DNA from: Allacma fusca
Lineage: Eukaryota > Arthropoda > Collembola > Symphypleona > Sminthuridae
Length of the DNA: 64,000 bases
Assembly (NCBI GenBank): GCA_947179485.1
Contig: OX359247.1
Location: forward strand, 8,833,060 to 8,897,059
Direction: 5' to 3'
In this document: piece after piece, positions 1 through 13,000 of the stretch
Layout: every line of letters begins with the position of its first letter
How positions within the stretch are numbered: position 1 is the stretch's first letter
Translations under genes and position numbers: made by a program
The notes under the pieces: model-generated
Databases searched by the model: none
Told to the model about the DNA's origin: nothing
What the model saw: the letters and a program-made list of their open reading frames with translations, nothing else

Positions 1-280
1 AATGCTCAAGGTGCATGGAATGATAGGGAGGAGAAAGTAGGGAGTGAGTCTTGATATAAATAATGGGCGGGTAGAGAAATCCTTTCAGGTTTGATAAAAG
101 CAGTAAATAAATACTTTTTTAATTAAATCTAATTGCCCCAACGCTTGCTTAGAACAAGGCTTTCCCCTCCGTGGATGTGCTGTTATGATTTAAATAATAA
201 TAGGGTCCTGTCCTCACTCCTCCTAAAACTCCGGGTTTTATGAGACGCTAAATTTCTTGTTTTTTTTGTATTTATTCCAG
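1..280 (+). other. 3' end of an upstream intron
   Basis: No coding signal is seen. The stretch ends in a T-rich tract and the acceptor TTTATTCCAG at 271-280, just before the first coding exon. The intron is phase 1, because the exon needs one base from an upstream exon. A GGAGAAAGT word lies at 30-38. Confidence 0.75.
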
Positions 281-416
281 CCGTGCCAGAAATTCAAGTT
301 GATTCCATCCTTGGAGGCCGAGCCGAGTTTCCATGCGATTTGAGTCTAAATCGAAGAGACGATACAATTCAAATGGCGCTATGGTTACGAGATGGTTTTG
401 CCAAGCCCATTTATAA
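281..416 (+). CDS. Side-like exon A: first half of Ig1
   Basis: The exon encodes [12 protein letters not shown], then EFPCDLSL with the first Ig cysteine, then [14 protein letters not shown] with the core tryptophan. The acceptor is TTTATTCCAG and the donor AA|GTAAGT. Two bases at the start finish a codon from an upstream exon, so a signal peptide exon must lie outside the window. The exon ends after two bases of a codon (phase 2) that completes as Asn in the next exon. 'LGG.AE.PCD' and 'LW.RD' are as in Ig1 of Side proteins. Confidence 0.9.
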
Positions 417-1043
417 GTAAGTGCAAATTATTCCCATCCATGTCACTTCTGATATAATGTCCTTGTGTACTCTCAACAGCCAAATTTCCAGTGGGTAATA
501 TACCTATTTAGTATGTACATACTTCCGCGGAGCCTTTTTACATCAGCCACTGCCTAGAGAGCGGGGCTCTCCATGCAGACACCTTCCCTCAACATGGCAC
601 TGGCCAACACAGCACGTCCCTCTACTATCTTGACTCTCAACGACGAGATATGCCCAAATATGAAATACTACAGGAGAGCGGAGTAAGAATCATTAGAGCC
701 ATTGCGCTTGGCTAGCTCGGAAATCCATTGGGAAAGTGCTCTCGAATGTTGTTATGAGTTCTTGATGATCCACGTATGTAGGGATGTACACACGTGTGTT
801 GGGCTATACTCTCAGCATATGTGATTCCATCCTATGTCCCACTTCAGCCCCATCCAGATCCTATAAGCTCCATATATGTACTCACATATGGAGATGTATA
901 TTACACGTTGAAATGATCAAACAACTCGTCATATTTCCACTAAGGAAAATCCTCTAGGGAATTCCGAATTTGAAAGTATTTCAAAAATATAGATCTGTCC
1001 GAATTCTCTTGTATATACCGGAGGGATTGGGGTGGTGAAAGTC

Positions 1044-1081
<38 letters not shown>

Positions 1082-4000
1082 CTGTTGTAAAAAATGAGGA
1101 GGAAAATACATTGATTCAATAACCGCAGTCACATCTGCTCTTTGAAGCAGACGTGACATTCCAATGCGTATCCTCACTCCAAGTTTGATATTGTTGTGGA
1201 TACTAAATTTCCTAATTCTCCCTCAAAAACTTTCTCCGAACATTCATCAGGGACTAAAAATTGCTTTTAAAATTCCTCAACATAACCCATGACGGACCAC
1301 AAGGCTGAAGTATTTAGAGAATTCCAACGTGACTTACGGAGTCTCTCTCTCTCTCCCTCTTTCTCTCGCTTTCACTCCTACAAAAAAAATCAACAAGCCC
1401 ATATGGTAACTTCAAAGGTTGACGATGCAGATATGTACGGGGGGAAATCGATGGGTTTATTTTTCAGTAATGATCCTTCCGAGTCGTACTGGTAAGAGTA
1501 CCGTGGAACGCTGCTGTGGGTTGTCAGTTACGGAGTCAGGTTAATTTCAAGGCTGGACTGCACCTTCCCTGCAACTGTCTATGTGCATATTGACATTACC
1601 GTTAAATGGACTAGTCCGTGTACCTTTGAGTCCACCGTGCTCTTTATGACTAATTGAGAATTTAAGCTGGGTGCCGGCTTCCATCAAAAGTATGGATTTT
1701 CCTTCCCTCCCCACGCTTCCCCGTCTACGCTGGCATCTACTAGAGTCACTCCAAGCATCCCATTAAGCGTCCCCTGGCATTGACATGCAATTGTATGCAT
1801 CACATGAAATCGAATGCGTCGGGGAAGGTGCCCGCACGCACTACATTATATACTACTTCCAGGAGGGATTTTGAAGCACCTTTATGAAATCACCAGGAAT
1901 AATTGGATTTTCCCGTGCATTTACCTGATTGCATTCTAATGGCCGGTGACTGGGGGGTTAAATGTTCTCAATGAGTTCCTTTGCTAGTAGTATTTCAGGA
2001 GCATTGAACACATATTACTCCTGGTGATTACGACTTGAGCTTCTCCTACTACTCCTGGGACTACAACTGGTATATAGGTTAAAAATCTAGGGAGTCAATT
2101 AAATTTTTTTTAAACAATTACCAGATGCACTCACGTATGCACGTGACGTGGGAGAGACTCCCCAAGGGGAATTGTTTATTCCACAGTGCAGGGCTTTATG
2201 AGCCAATGTTCCTTGAGGCTTGCCAGCTTTAGGGTTTAACTTCGTGGTAGGCTTTACTACTTTATTTACCGGGAATTAATGGCAGGAAGAGTCATGCGGA
2301 GAGACATTTACTGCACTTGCATGACATTGTATTTATCATTACACGTGCATATGTCTACAGTGGAAACCCTTCATTAGCACCAGCGGAGTTCTCTATAGCT
2401 TTCTCTTTGGGTTTTAATTTTAAAATAGACTCAGACCCAAGGACATTCCTACGTACGACTCCACAGTTCCTGCTTAAATGTAATTGAGTAATTACATATG
2501 CTAAAATGTATAGATACTTCTTGCTAGACATTGCTACAGTAGGCCTATTATTGGACGAGGGTTTATCTATAGTCTAGACCCATAATGTGTCACACAGTCC
2601 TATTAATCCAATATTAATTTCTCTCGTGACAAAAAATCTTATAGCTACAAGGCAGTAGCTTTCTCCTTTTTGAGGATCTTTACGAAAGAAGGGGTACAGT
2701 CAGCTGGAGTTTTGCTACCCACTGCACTGCCATCACAGCAAGTTTGCACTGTTTTCCATGGGAAATATGTGTGTCTACAGTCCCTCCCGGGATCAGCAAT
2801 AATATCATACAGGAACATATAGATAAGTTTAAGTGTAACTGGAACCCGCATGTTTGCAACTATGTACGATCTCATCTCATAAATATTAAAGCGCTCCAGC
2901 GGGGTCGTATGTAGGAGAAGGACACTCACATAACTGGAAAGTTGCTCCGTACATGCACGCGTGTAGGCTTGGAAGGTATATACAAGTGAAAGTCCCAGAG
3001 ATGCACATAAGGCAGAGGGAAGCGTATCCCCAGCCTGTGTATTATATGACGGTAATGAAAACACCATTGAGGACAGCAGATGAGACATAAATCTTGGAAT
3101 CTTAACGTCCTCCATGCTAAAAGTTGCGGGTGGTTGGTCTGGAACAAAGTGCATGTGTATACAGCTCTCCCTGACGGGGCTCCTCGTTGAGATACATACA
3201 TATAATTACATGGGTATTATGGGGATGTCCATACGGTTCTGCCTGTACGACTGGGGGCCTACATCCCAGCCAGTGCTGCGATCGGGTCAAGTAATTTCAA
3301 AACTTGACCATGAACTTGACTTGACCACGAAACTTCAAGTAATTTTCAAGACACAACTTGAACTTGATAACTCGCGTTCGTGTAATTACTTGACTTGTCA
3401 AGTTCAAGTAATCAAGTAACTTTTGTAAGACCCGAACTTGATCAAGTAGTTAAAATACCAACCTTGACTTGAACTTGACTTGACCATGACTTGAACGCGA
3501 CTTGAACTTGATAATTCAAGTAAAGTATCACAAAAAATTAAACATGGCCACAATAGTTCGAACTTACATCAGCAAATTATTTCCTTCAGACTGAAGACCA
3601 AAACGCATTCAGAAAACAATTTTACTACTACTTTTTATTTGAAACCATTAGAGGACAACTTTGAGCGTGTACTGAATACAGTAAAAGTTCGATATAAGGG
3701 ACTATACAATTTATAAAGAAATTTCCCTTATACAAAACGTCTAAAGCATTGCGTCAATGAAAGTTGGAGTCAAACAAATGCATCCCTGATATCGATATTT
3801 CCTTATAAGCTAAGCCCTTATAATGGACTTTTACTGTATATCTGACGAGTTTTACATAGTATCAAGTTTTATTTAATGTTCATATACATATACATATACA
3901 TATTTGAGCATAGATAGCGAGTACTCTTAATTTAAAATTTAATAAACTAGTATTTACTTATTTATTAAATTCTTTTTGTAAAAAGCCATCCAAGCTCATT

Positions 4001-7000
4001 TTATACTGGAATTTATTTAAACAAGTTGAAACAAATAATAATTCTAAGCAACATTATGAATTATCAAGATAATTCCTTTATTTCATGGAGAGGCCACTGC
4101 AACAACTAACAATGAGCAACGTCTGGTAAGCAAGACCTTCATAAAAATGACTCTGATTTTGAATTTTGTCCTTTGATTGATGGCATATGCAAATAATATA
4201 CCCTGGACACGACATGAAATTGGATTGTGATTTTGAAATTGCTTCCGTCCTTTATGGCATGCGCAATCTAAAGTTACTTGAACTTGACCATGAAATCTCA
4301 AGTTCATGGTCAAGTTTTTTCTTTCCATTACTTGACCCTGAACTTGACTTGAGATTCAAGTAAATTTCTCTTACTTGTACTTGAACCTGACTTGTCTTAG
4401 AATGTCATGGTCAAGACGAGTACGTACTTGAACTTGACCCGAAAGATTCAAGTAAAAAAATTTACCTACTTGAACTTGACCCGAACTTGAACTTGACTTG
4501 AAAACTCAAGTATTACTTGAACTTGTCCGCAGCACTGATCCCAGCCAGTATCTGTATGTGTTTGCCAGGTCCACGTTTTATTTAGAGAGCAAGCCCACAT
4601 AAAATAGGAAAGGTTGACGCAGTTGAGGAGGTAAAGTTCTTGCATTAAATTCTGCTTGTTCCTGATCTCCGTCTTCTTTCGTATTCTTTACCGAATGACA
4701 GTTTGGATGTCCGTGGAAAGCCGTTTAGTGCTGCGCGTCATTGGTCTTCCCCCACTATGTTTGCCAACCGGGCACATTTCCGGACAAGCTCTGAGCCCGC
4801 CTGCCTCGTCATCGAGAATGTCCATTTGACCGATGAAGGCGTTTATCGGTGTCGGGTTGACTTCCGGAACTCACCAACGAGAAACTTCCGCTACAATCTT
4901 ACAGTCATTGGTAAGTGTGTATCTTTTCGTTTGATTTGATCCCCAGTGAAAGTCTATTTTTATAATGTTCCTCCCAATATGAACAAACCGTATACAATCA
5001 CTTGTAATGGAGGCTTGTACTGGATAGACACATAAAACCTAAAAGAGTATAATTAGCCCAAAATTTAATATCCGCCCGTCCTCCGGCCCTGCTCAGTCTC
5101 AACGATAGGAAATATACTCCAACCCGCCAGCAGTTGCTAGTCATAGGGGATATACATGGAATGCACATTACAGATTACAGCCATCCATAAATATACCCCC
5201 TTCCCTGGTCGTGCATACGTACAATTTACACTATTAAATTTCAAATGGTTCCAAGGCATTGGAAAGTTCTGGAACAAAGATGAGTCCAGGATCGATTCCT
5301 GGAGGAATCCAATATTGAATAGGATGATCAGCGTCCTTCCTCATGAGATGAGGAGACAATCTGTAAGTTACTCTCGGAAACGCACAATAAATTCCGAGGA
5401 TTGAGGGGAATCTTCCATCTCACCGACGGCTCATCCAAGTTTTGTATTCCGTTGATGGTGGCATAAATATCAGCATTACCATTCCTACTTCCATAAATGC
5501 CTCAATATAGTCAGATGATAGCGTTTATTTTATCACCTTATGTTTGTCATATATATTTTATGGTACGTTTATGGAAACAATTTCCTCGCCAGATTTTCAT
5601 CTATTTTTTTTAGTGCTCTTGTTTCCCCCTAAGTGAAAGTACAAGTACATTGTTACACGATGCATTATTCTCCCTCCTTCTCCTCCTCCCCTCTTCTAAG
5701 AAGTGAACAGAAACAAATAAAGTTTTCCTCTTTGACTCTCCTTCTCATCCTATTTACTTTTCCAGGAGAAATTTATGTTTACCCCTACTGGCGTCTATAA
5801 ATGTATTGATAAAAAGTATGGAGACAGCAGGGGAAATGTACGAATCTGTTGAAGTTACTTCACAGTACACAGTAGTTTCCTCCCATTAGTTAGGCATTGT
5901 TCCCGACAGCAAATACTGGAGGCCCGCAAAGTCAGCATCGAGTCTCAGTACATACTGTCCAACGCTAACTTTCTCCACATACTGTAGATTCTATGAGAAC
6001 GAGTTGCTGCATCTGTGTTATGTGTAGGTTCATATTTGTGTATGTTTTTCTGCTCAATAGCATCATGTAGGATACAAAACACAAGCAATCAGGATCATAT
6101 ACATAAATTTGGTTGTACATTGGCATAAAGTTTCCTTCCTGGAACAAACTGCATATGCAAATGCTTATTAGGAGTTGAGACACCCGAGTTGTTCTCTAAT
6201 GTGCAAGGGAGCAAAAAATTAGAGAAGTTCAAGGAAGAACGATGAGCCCACTGCAATTTCACCTCTTTCACTCCTGAAGGCATGAAAAACTCATGAGGAA
6301 GTATCCACTCAATGTTAGTAAAAACTTATTTTTTGTGTACTCATTCAAACATAGTGGGCAGGTATACGTATGTATGTATCTATTCATAAAAAGGAAACTT
6401 GACCGGAATAGAAGGTCTTGCAGTTCAAGCTTATCCTCACAAAATCTAATTTTTTAGCCAAACGTATATCTACGCATAGCAATTACATTAAATATACATA
6501 CAGGAGAAAGCACTATTTCACTTGGATACACGATTAGATACAACTCTCCACACAATATCGAAAGTACGGAGAAAGCATCATTTCCGCCCGATAGGATTCT
6601 TTATGCGTGTTTTTATTTTGAAGGTAAACAAACCATAACATGTACTAATAGAATAATATTGAACATTACTGTCTGTAATGAGATACGAATCGCTCATATA
6701 TGTAGTGAAAGCTTTAGGAATTCAGACTGACTGTGGCTCGGGGGGTAAACGATCGAACGGAGTATAATTTATATGTAGAGCCTATGGATTGTAGGAAAGT
6801 GAAGGGACAAAACAAATATATTCAATTGTATAAACAAAAGATAGGCTGACACATCACTTTCTCCTAATATCTGGAGAAAATGAAATGGAAACTGACTGAG
6901 GGTGTATGATCAAGTGATGACACATTTGTCGTTTTCTCCCAAGACACTTACATAGGAATTATGTCAGGGACTATACTCACTCGAGCGGGCTATATTAACA

Positions 7001-10000
7001 ATAAATTCTATGAGTATAACCCTAATATTTGATGACATGCCTACAGGAGCAATTTGTAGACTGACTCTTTACCCAGGCTCCAATATTTACATACACCGAC
7101 GCGTGAAAATAATGGAAGGCAGGGAGAGTTTTGAATTTAATATTATCCTTTATTTGGCCTATCTGTCTGTCTGGGTTGCAGTGCCTCCGGAATCGATAAC
7201 AATCCACGATGCGAGTGGGAGATTACTCACGAAAGTTGTGGGGCAACTGCGGGAAGGATCCGATTTGTCGCTCACTTGCAAAGCTCGGGGAGGTAAGTGA
7301 AATTACTTTTTCATGTTGAGCATAAAAAATTAATTAAAATAACAACCTCCAAGTAAATACAAATGGGGGACTAGAAGCTGGGACCCCTGAGGGTAAAAAT
7401 TAAAATGAAATGGACTTTGACTCCTAGATATGAAGACAGGTTAGCCAGTCCCACAAGACTGTTCTACTTTTAATCAAATAAATGCCCGGATCTTAATAAT
7501 TCTCAGGAAGTGAAAGCACAATAATGGAATGTCCTCCGAAAAGAAAAATCCTCTAGTTCTAATTCACTTTGTAAATGTGCCAAAGTCATAGTCTGGACCG
7601 TTAGGGTAAAATAGTACCAAAGCTGGGGACCAAACCAGTGCAAATATATCCGAGTTTATTTCACATGAGCAACTTCAAGTCTTTATCCCCATCAAGAGTA
7701 GAGATACTCATTTGGGCCCAGGCAATAAGTATTATTCATTTTCTATTGCCTTTCCTATTTGCTTCTTTAATGGGTCTTTATTATACATGGTCATATACAT
7801 ACAGAGTATAAATATATATTGCCATAATTATTAATCTTTTACACAAATGCGCAATTGTTTCTACGCATATCTACATATGTATAATTATGTACAACAGAAT
7901 CGGGAGTCCAGAATAGGCATGGATTCAAACCAATGAATTCTCCTCATGGTGCCATATACTCCGGGAGTACAGACCAGTACTTGGGGACTTAAGAATTATA
8001 TTGGCACAAAGCACAACAAAATAATGCAATGTATCAATTTTAAGGATAATTTTATGAGCGTCGTTAATAATCCTTCCTAACATGGCCAACAGGCGGAGCC
8101 GAGGCAATTGACCAAAGAGGTCCTCCGTTGGATTTCATAATTTATTTTGCATGAGCTCATTCCAGATCCCCTATTTATTCCCTTTAAATAAATAGAAAAG
8201 CCTGGCCACATTCCATGTCAAGTTTACTTTGGATAGTCCTCCTTTTGGAAAATCTAGTTTTGGACTGTGTGACAAATTAAATCGATTAATATCACTGGGA
8301 CCGATGTCCTAAACTGAAGGAAGCTTTTCATTCCTCCTAACTATGCACACTCATCACAAAAGCAACTCCGTCCGAATGCACGACACATGGGTGGAATACC
8401 TAATGTAATATTAATGGAGGCGACATTCTACTTTCTCCTGATATTTTTCCAATAGTGCAGTCTCCCCAATGGATATCTATCCTTACATACAGTATGTACT
8501 TAAAACCAAACAGATGAAACACTAGAGCTCCAATGGGACGATGTTGGGAAGGAATGTTTACATCATCCCCCCGTTGAGGATCTAATGGAAAACTGCACTT
8601 TATGAGAATCGATACCATTGATTCAAAACATGTGAATGCATAGCCTCACTTTCAATCCTAGTTATCAAGGAGAGATTTGCAGGTGTGCAGGTTTTACTCA
8701 CATTAGCGACAAATGTGCTTTCTCCCAGGTCCCTTAAAGTTATTTATAATGTGACTCCCTGGAATGAAAAATCCTTCAGGGAAAAATTGAATGAATTTTA
8801 ATACAGTCACAATTATGATTGTATACATAGATAGAAAATTCAGAAAAACCTGTCTGAGGTTAAAGAGCATTTAATTCCTGATGAGATGTTGGTAATTACA
8901 TTCCTATACATATCCATAATTTATAGTCTTTTCACCTTTTGTCAAAGTCAAATAGACAGGGACGTCTTAGGAGGATAAAGGCTTGAGCCTTGAAATGTAT
9001 GTTGGCAGCGTTTGCATCCTTCATGGTGCATGGTGCGGTTGGGATGATTTCTTGGAGAAAGGAGAAAGAAGACAGGAATGAGAAAAGCATGTGGGGAGAT
9101 GGTCTCAAGAATTAAAATCACTCATATTTATATATGGGCCTTGGAAATGGTGTAAAGATGGGGAAATAAAGCCCCTACTGATATTATGAGTGTTAGTGTA
9201 CTAATGCGGAGCTGAAGCCCTTCCTTGAGTGACTGCATGGTAACTCCAACCATAGAGACAGAGAGAGAGAGAGAAATATGCTGGGTGAAAGCAGGAGAAA
9301 ACTGGAGATTTTTTCCCCCGCTGTAATAAAACGCCCATGAATAAGTGTTGTCTGGATGTTAAGTCATGTTTCCCAATTCTGCATCTCTTATCATCTCATA
9401 CATCCATTAAGCCCGGGCGGAGCTATGCATATGCACCGTATGTATGTGTGCCCATGGAGGCTGAGACCCTCACATAGGGGGTACTATATAGGGCAACTCG
9501 CATAAACAAAGAAACAAAAGGAGGGCTGGGAACAAGCTTTGAACAACAGCGATGAAGTCAAGTCACTCAGCGTAAGAAGCTTGGTTGTTCGTTATGCAAA
9601 TGAAAAGAGGATGCTTTTAGGTCATAAACTTTAATAAGCTTAGCGTTTGGCCGAGGTCTCCCACTGTGTCATTGTTGATGTTTCAACTCCTCGGAGAATA
9701 CTCTCTTAAGATTAAGACAAGCGAGAGACAGAGGAAGAAAGGAGGGGAGTAGTAAAAGATGAAAATAACCAACACGGCATCGTATTACAACTATGGTTGC
9801 ATTTCAGAGACGCAACTCCCCTCCTCTGTATATGCAAGCATACAAGGCCTACGTACACTATACGTATAGATAGATATGTATGTCCATGCTATCATATGAA
9901 ACCCGCCAATGTTTCCATATACAGAGCAGCAACCACACATACATTGCCTTGACTTCCGACTGTCACCATAGCCCTGCCCAAGTACAACTAATAGGCAGGG

Positions 10001-13000
10001 CTGTGTCTCAATTCAAGTGAACTATCAAAAAAGTTGAAATTTGCGTAGTGAAAGTTTACAATTCTTTTACTGCCCTCGGTCTCAGTATTATTTCCTTCAG
10101 TCCCCCTCCCGACTGTCTGTTTATGTCGGCTCATATCAGTCAGCCCTTATTGTCACAATTTTATATCCTCGCCCTCCCTCACAAATGAGCCTGGTGTAAT
10201 TACCCCCGCGGAGAAATTAAACATCTCTTGAATACATACCAAAAATCTTCCCAGCCCGGAACAAAACCTTAGAAAGAAGGATTACAAATTTTATATGATA
10301 AACTCCCATCACAAAATATTTTATGTCCCCGAGCAAAACTCTTAAAATAGTGTCTAGCACAGATTTGAATTTAAAATAACCTACTTCCCATGCTTTTCGC
10401 AAGTGATAAAATGTCTCCTGAAGGAAGTTCCAGAGAATAACAAAAGCATTGCTTCAGAAATGATTGAAAGGAGACAGGTCTTGATGCCGGGCTTGAATTT
10501 CAACACAATTGTTACCTTTTACCAAAGTCATAGTTCCGTATCTGGTAGTCCCTACAGCTACTATTACTGCTGCCCGGAGGGTGAGTAATCTCCAAGAATC
10601 TTGAATAACAGCCTGTCAAAACTCAGATGTTGTGGAACCAAGGGGAAAGTACAAAGCACAAAGGGAAAGTGCTTCCTTTGTGTTTTCCAGAAGGAGCTTC
10701 CTTGCCCGAGAAATTTTCTCCAACTTTCACTCAACTTTTATAAATGCCAGAGTGAAAGTGAAAACCCAGTTCTCAAAACTGTTTCAGTGCTAATTATAAA
10801 CCTCGTGCGTTCAAATAGTATACTCTTTTCAGAAATTTCTCTCAAAACCATTCAATACTTAGGATATTCTTTCCCCCCGCAGAATTCTAATGCTGGGAAT
10901 GTATTGTCTTAAATATTCTACGCAAAATTCCGCACGCACAAAATATAATCCTTGAGATTGCTTTCCTATTAGAATATGCGGAACCGCCGGGGTCTCATGA
11001 GTATCAACTTGTAATATCCATTTAGTTAGTTTCCCTTGGATATTCCAATCCCCGGTTGGCCTAAAAATATACTCATGTATTGAGATCCTTGCCAAAACAT
11101 ATATGTATGTATGGATGAGGTTGTAAAGGAACATGAGACGTGATGAAGCGTATGAAGACTTTCTGGGCCTGAGATGAAGAGTGAGGAAAGAAAGCAGAGA
11201 TGAGAGAAACTTGTTATTTAGCTCCTTTACATACTGCTCGAGTGAGGTACATATGTAAGACAGGATTGAATATGGCGGAGCTAGAGAGAGAGAGAGAGAC
11301 AGAGTGAGAGTGAGAGAAAGGGAGAGAAAGCTGGAAGATGAAGGCAATTTTTGTTGTGTCAAAACCACAATATTGATCAGAATATAAGTAAAGAATTTTG
11401 GGGGCTCTGGGAAAGGTAAGGTGTTCATAGCACAATATCAACTTTTACGACCAGAAAAGAGAATCAAGACATCAAACCCTGGTGCAGGTAGCTGGTTTTG
11501 TAGGAGAAAGTCTCCGTATGTACATATCTATAGGTATTTGTGTATCTACCTATACCTGTGGAAGTAGAGACTGGATGAGACGTGAAATGTTGGAGACAGG
11601 GAAAGGGCCAGGAAGGAGAAGATGCTCCTTATATTCAACTATTCTGTCAACCTCACTCTCCGTCCTCCACACGTACCAAAGGAAACTTACAATAGGTTCG
11701 GAGGCTAGAGAAAAACTCGGAAATCCGACGCCAAGATCTCACACCAAAGTTTACACTTATTACGTCTGAAACCTGACACTGCTTTAGAAGTAATAAAATT
11801 CAACCTATCGTGACAAAATCCTTACGGTGACAATAACTTGATTTATTACCTGCGGCAACACCCGGCTACCTATTGTCTAACAAAATTTCCTTCTTTCTCA
11901 TCTCCCTTCCCTTTCATCTTTTCATTCCATCTCTGGCCATGGACTTTCTCCCTACTCCCGATGAGGTGTCCTGACCCCCTGATCCTCGTTCCTGGAAACC
12001 CACAGTGAACAACAAGCCTGGCTTTGACAAACAATAACTTATTTAGACCCTCCTCAAATTCAATTCCCATTTCTAGGGACTACTTTGAAGAAAATTGGGT
12101 CATTTTTGAAGCTTAAATTAAATTTCGAAAATTTTGCATGGGTAATTTGACGTAACTATATCTCTTAATTCCTCCATCAAAATTGAAATTAGTCGTAAGC
12201 GTGAGTTCTTGGCGTTCCCGTCAACGTCAAATTGCCTCGGGTTGTGCAGGTAGGAAAAATCCGGACCTAGTGTAACTCTGGGAAATTAGAGCTGGGAGTC
12301 GTAAGAACTGCCGGAGCGGGGCTCCTCACTGCATAAAAGGGGACCACACGAAAGCTCATAAATATAATCTTAATAATCATGTGTTGTGGGTGTGCGGTTC
12401 ATTACGTTGGGAAGTAGGCTTTTGTAGGGGTTGACATCAATTTATACCAGGTCCGTATAGTAGTTATCACTGATGTGGAAGGAAATTAAGTTGCCTTTCT
12501 TCATGAGCTCGCATAATTATTCAAAGCTACTGTTTAAAGCTATTACCATCCTCGGCCTGACTACGCCTACGGAGAGGGAATGGTCAAGTCAGTTCGGGGC
12601 TGATGGAGTTGAGCGGCTCGGGCCTGGGAGTTCATTTACAAATTGTAGTAGCTCTGGTTGTGTCACACATTGCCCATTTTTGTTCCATGTCCGTTCCCTA
12701 CAATTATTCTCTAGACTGTATTTATCTCTGCAATAGCTTCTCCCCGCTGTAATGCACCGCAAATAAATTCTAATGTACGTCATTATTCCATTTCCAGTGA
12801 ACACGAACACCTGTTATCGCAGGAGAAGCCGCTCTTTTGTCATTTGTCTCCTCTTTGTGGATTTACGTGCTAAAGTATGGGATATCGTAATTTATTACCT
12901 TGCATACTGTACTCCCGGGTGTGTTTGCATATTCATGTTTGTGGTACAGTGGGTCATGCCTTGCATAAGATTGGGAGGAATTATTTCCTAAAAGGCTTTC

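Larger units (their letters stand above)
3271..4537. mobile_element. Non-autonomous hAT-type DNA transposon (MITE-like), 1267 bp
   Basis: The ends are perfect 10-bp inverted repeats, CAGTGCTGCG at 3271-3280 and CGCAGCACTG at 4528-4537. They are flanked by an exact 8-bp target duplication, ATCCCAGC, at 3263-3270 and 4538-4545. The 8-bp duplication and the CAG.G start are hallmarks of the hAT superfamily. About 250 bp inside each end is packed with short direct copies of ACTTGAACTTGAC and its reverse complement, which look like subterminal transposase-binding repeats. The middle is AT-rich and no transposase is recognised, so the element should depend on an autonomous relative. The perfect duplication suggests a fairly recent insertion. 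It ends 164 bp before the exon at 4702. Confidence 0.9.
417..4701 (+). other. Intron 1 (4.3 kb, phase 2)
   Basis: Non-coding. It holds a GA microsatellite (1042-1081) and a nested pair of DNA transposon remnants (3271-4537) close to the downstream acceptor. Open frames at 2645-3201 (minus) show no family resemblance. The rest is AT-rich single-copy-looking sequence. Confidence 0.8.

Noticed and set aside
2645-3154. Minus-strand frame of 169 codons in intron 1
   Set aside because: No domain or family resemblance; overlapping frames are also open by chance.
4083-4328. Possible transposase remnant inside the hAT-type element
   Set aside because: The 81-codon minus-strand frame shows no BED zinc finger or hAT dimerisation motif and partly reads the subterminal repeats.
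10859-11428. Minus-strand frame of 189 codons in intron 3
   Set aside because: It crosses a GA tract and lacks any domain; it lies inside an intron and reads against the gene.
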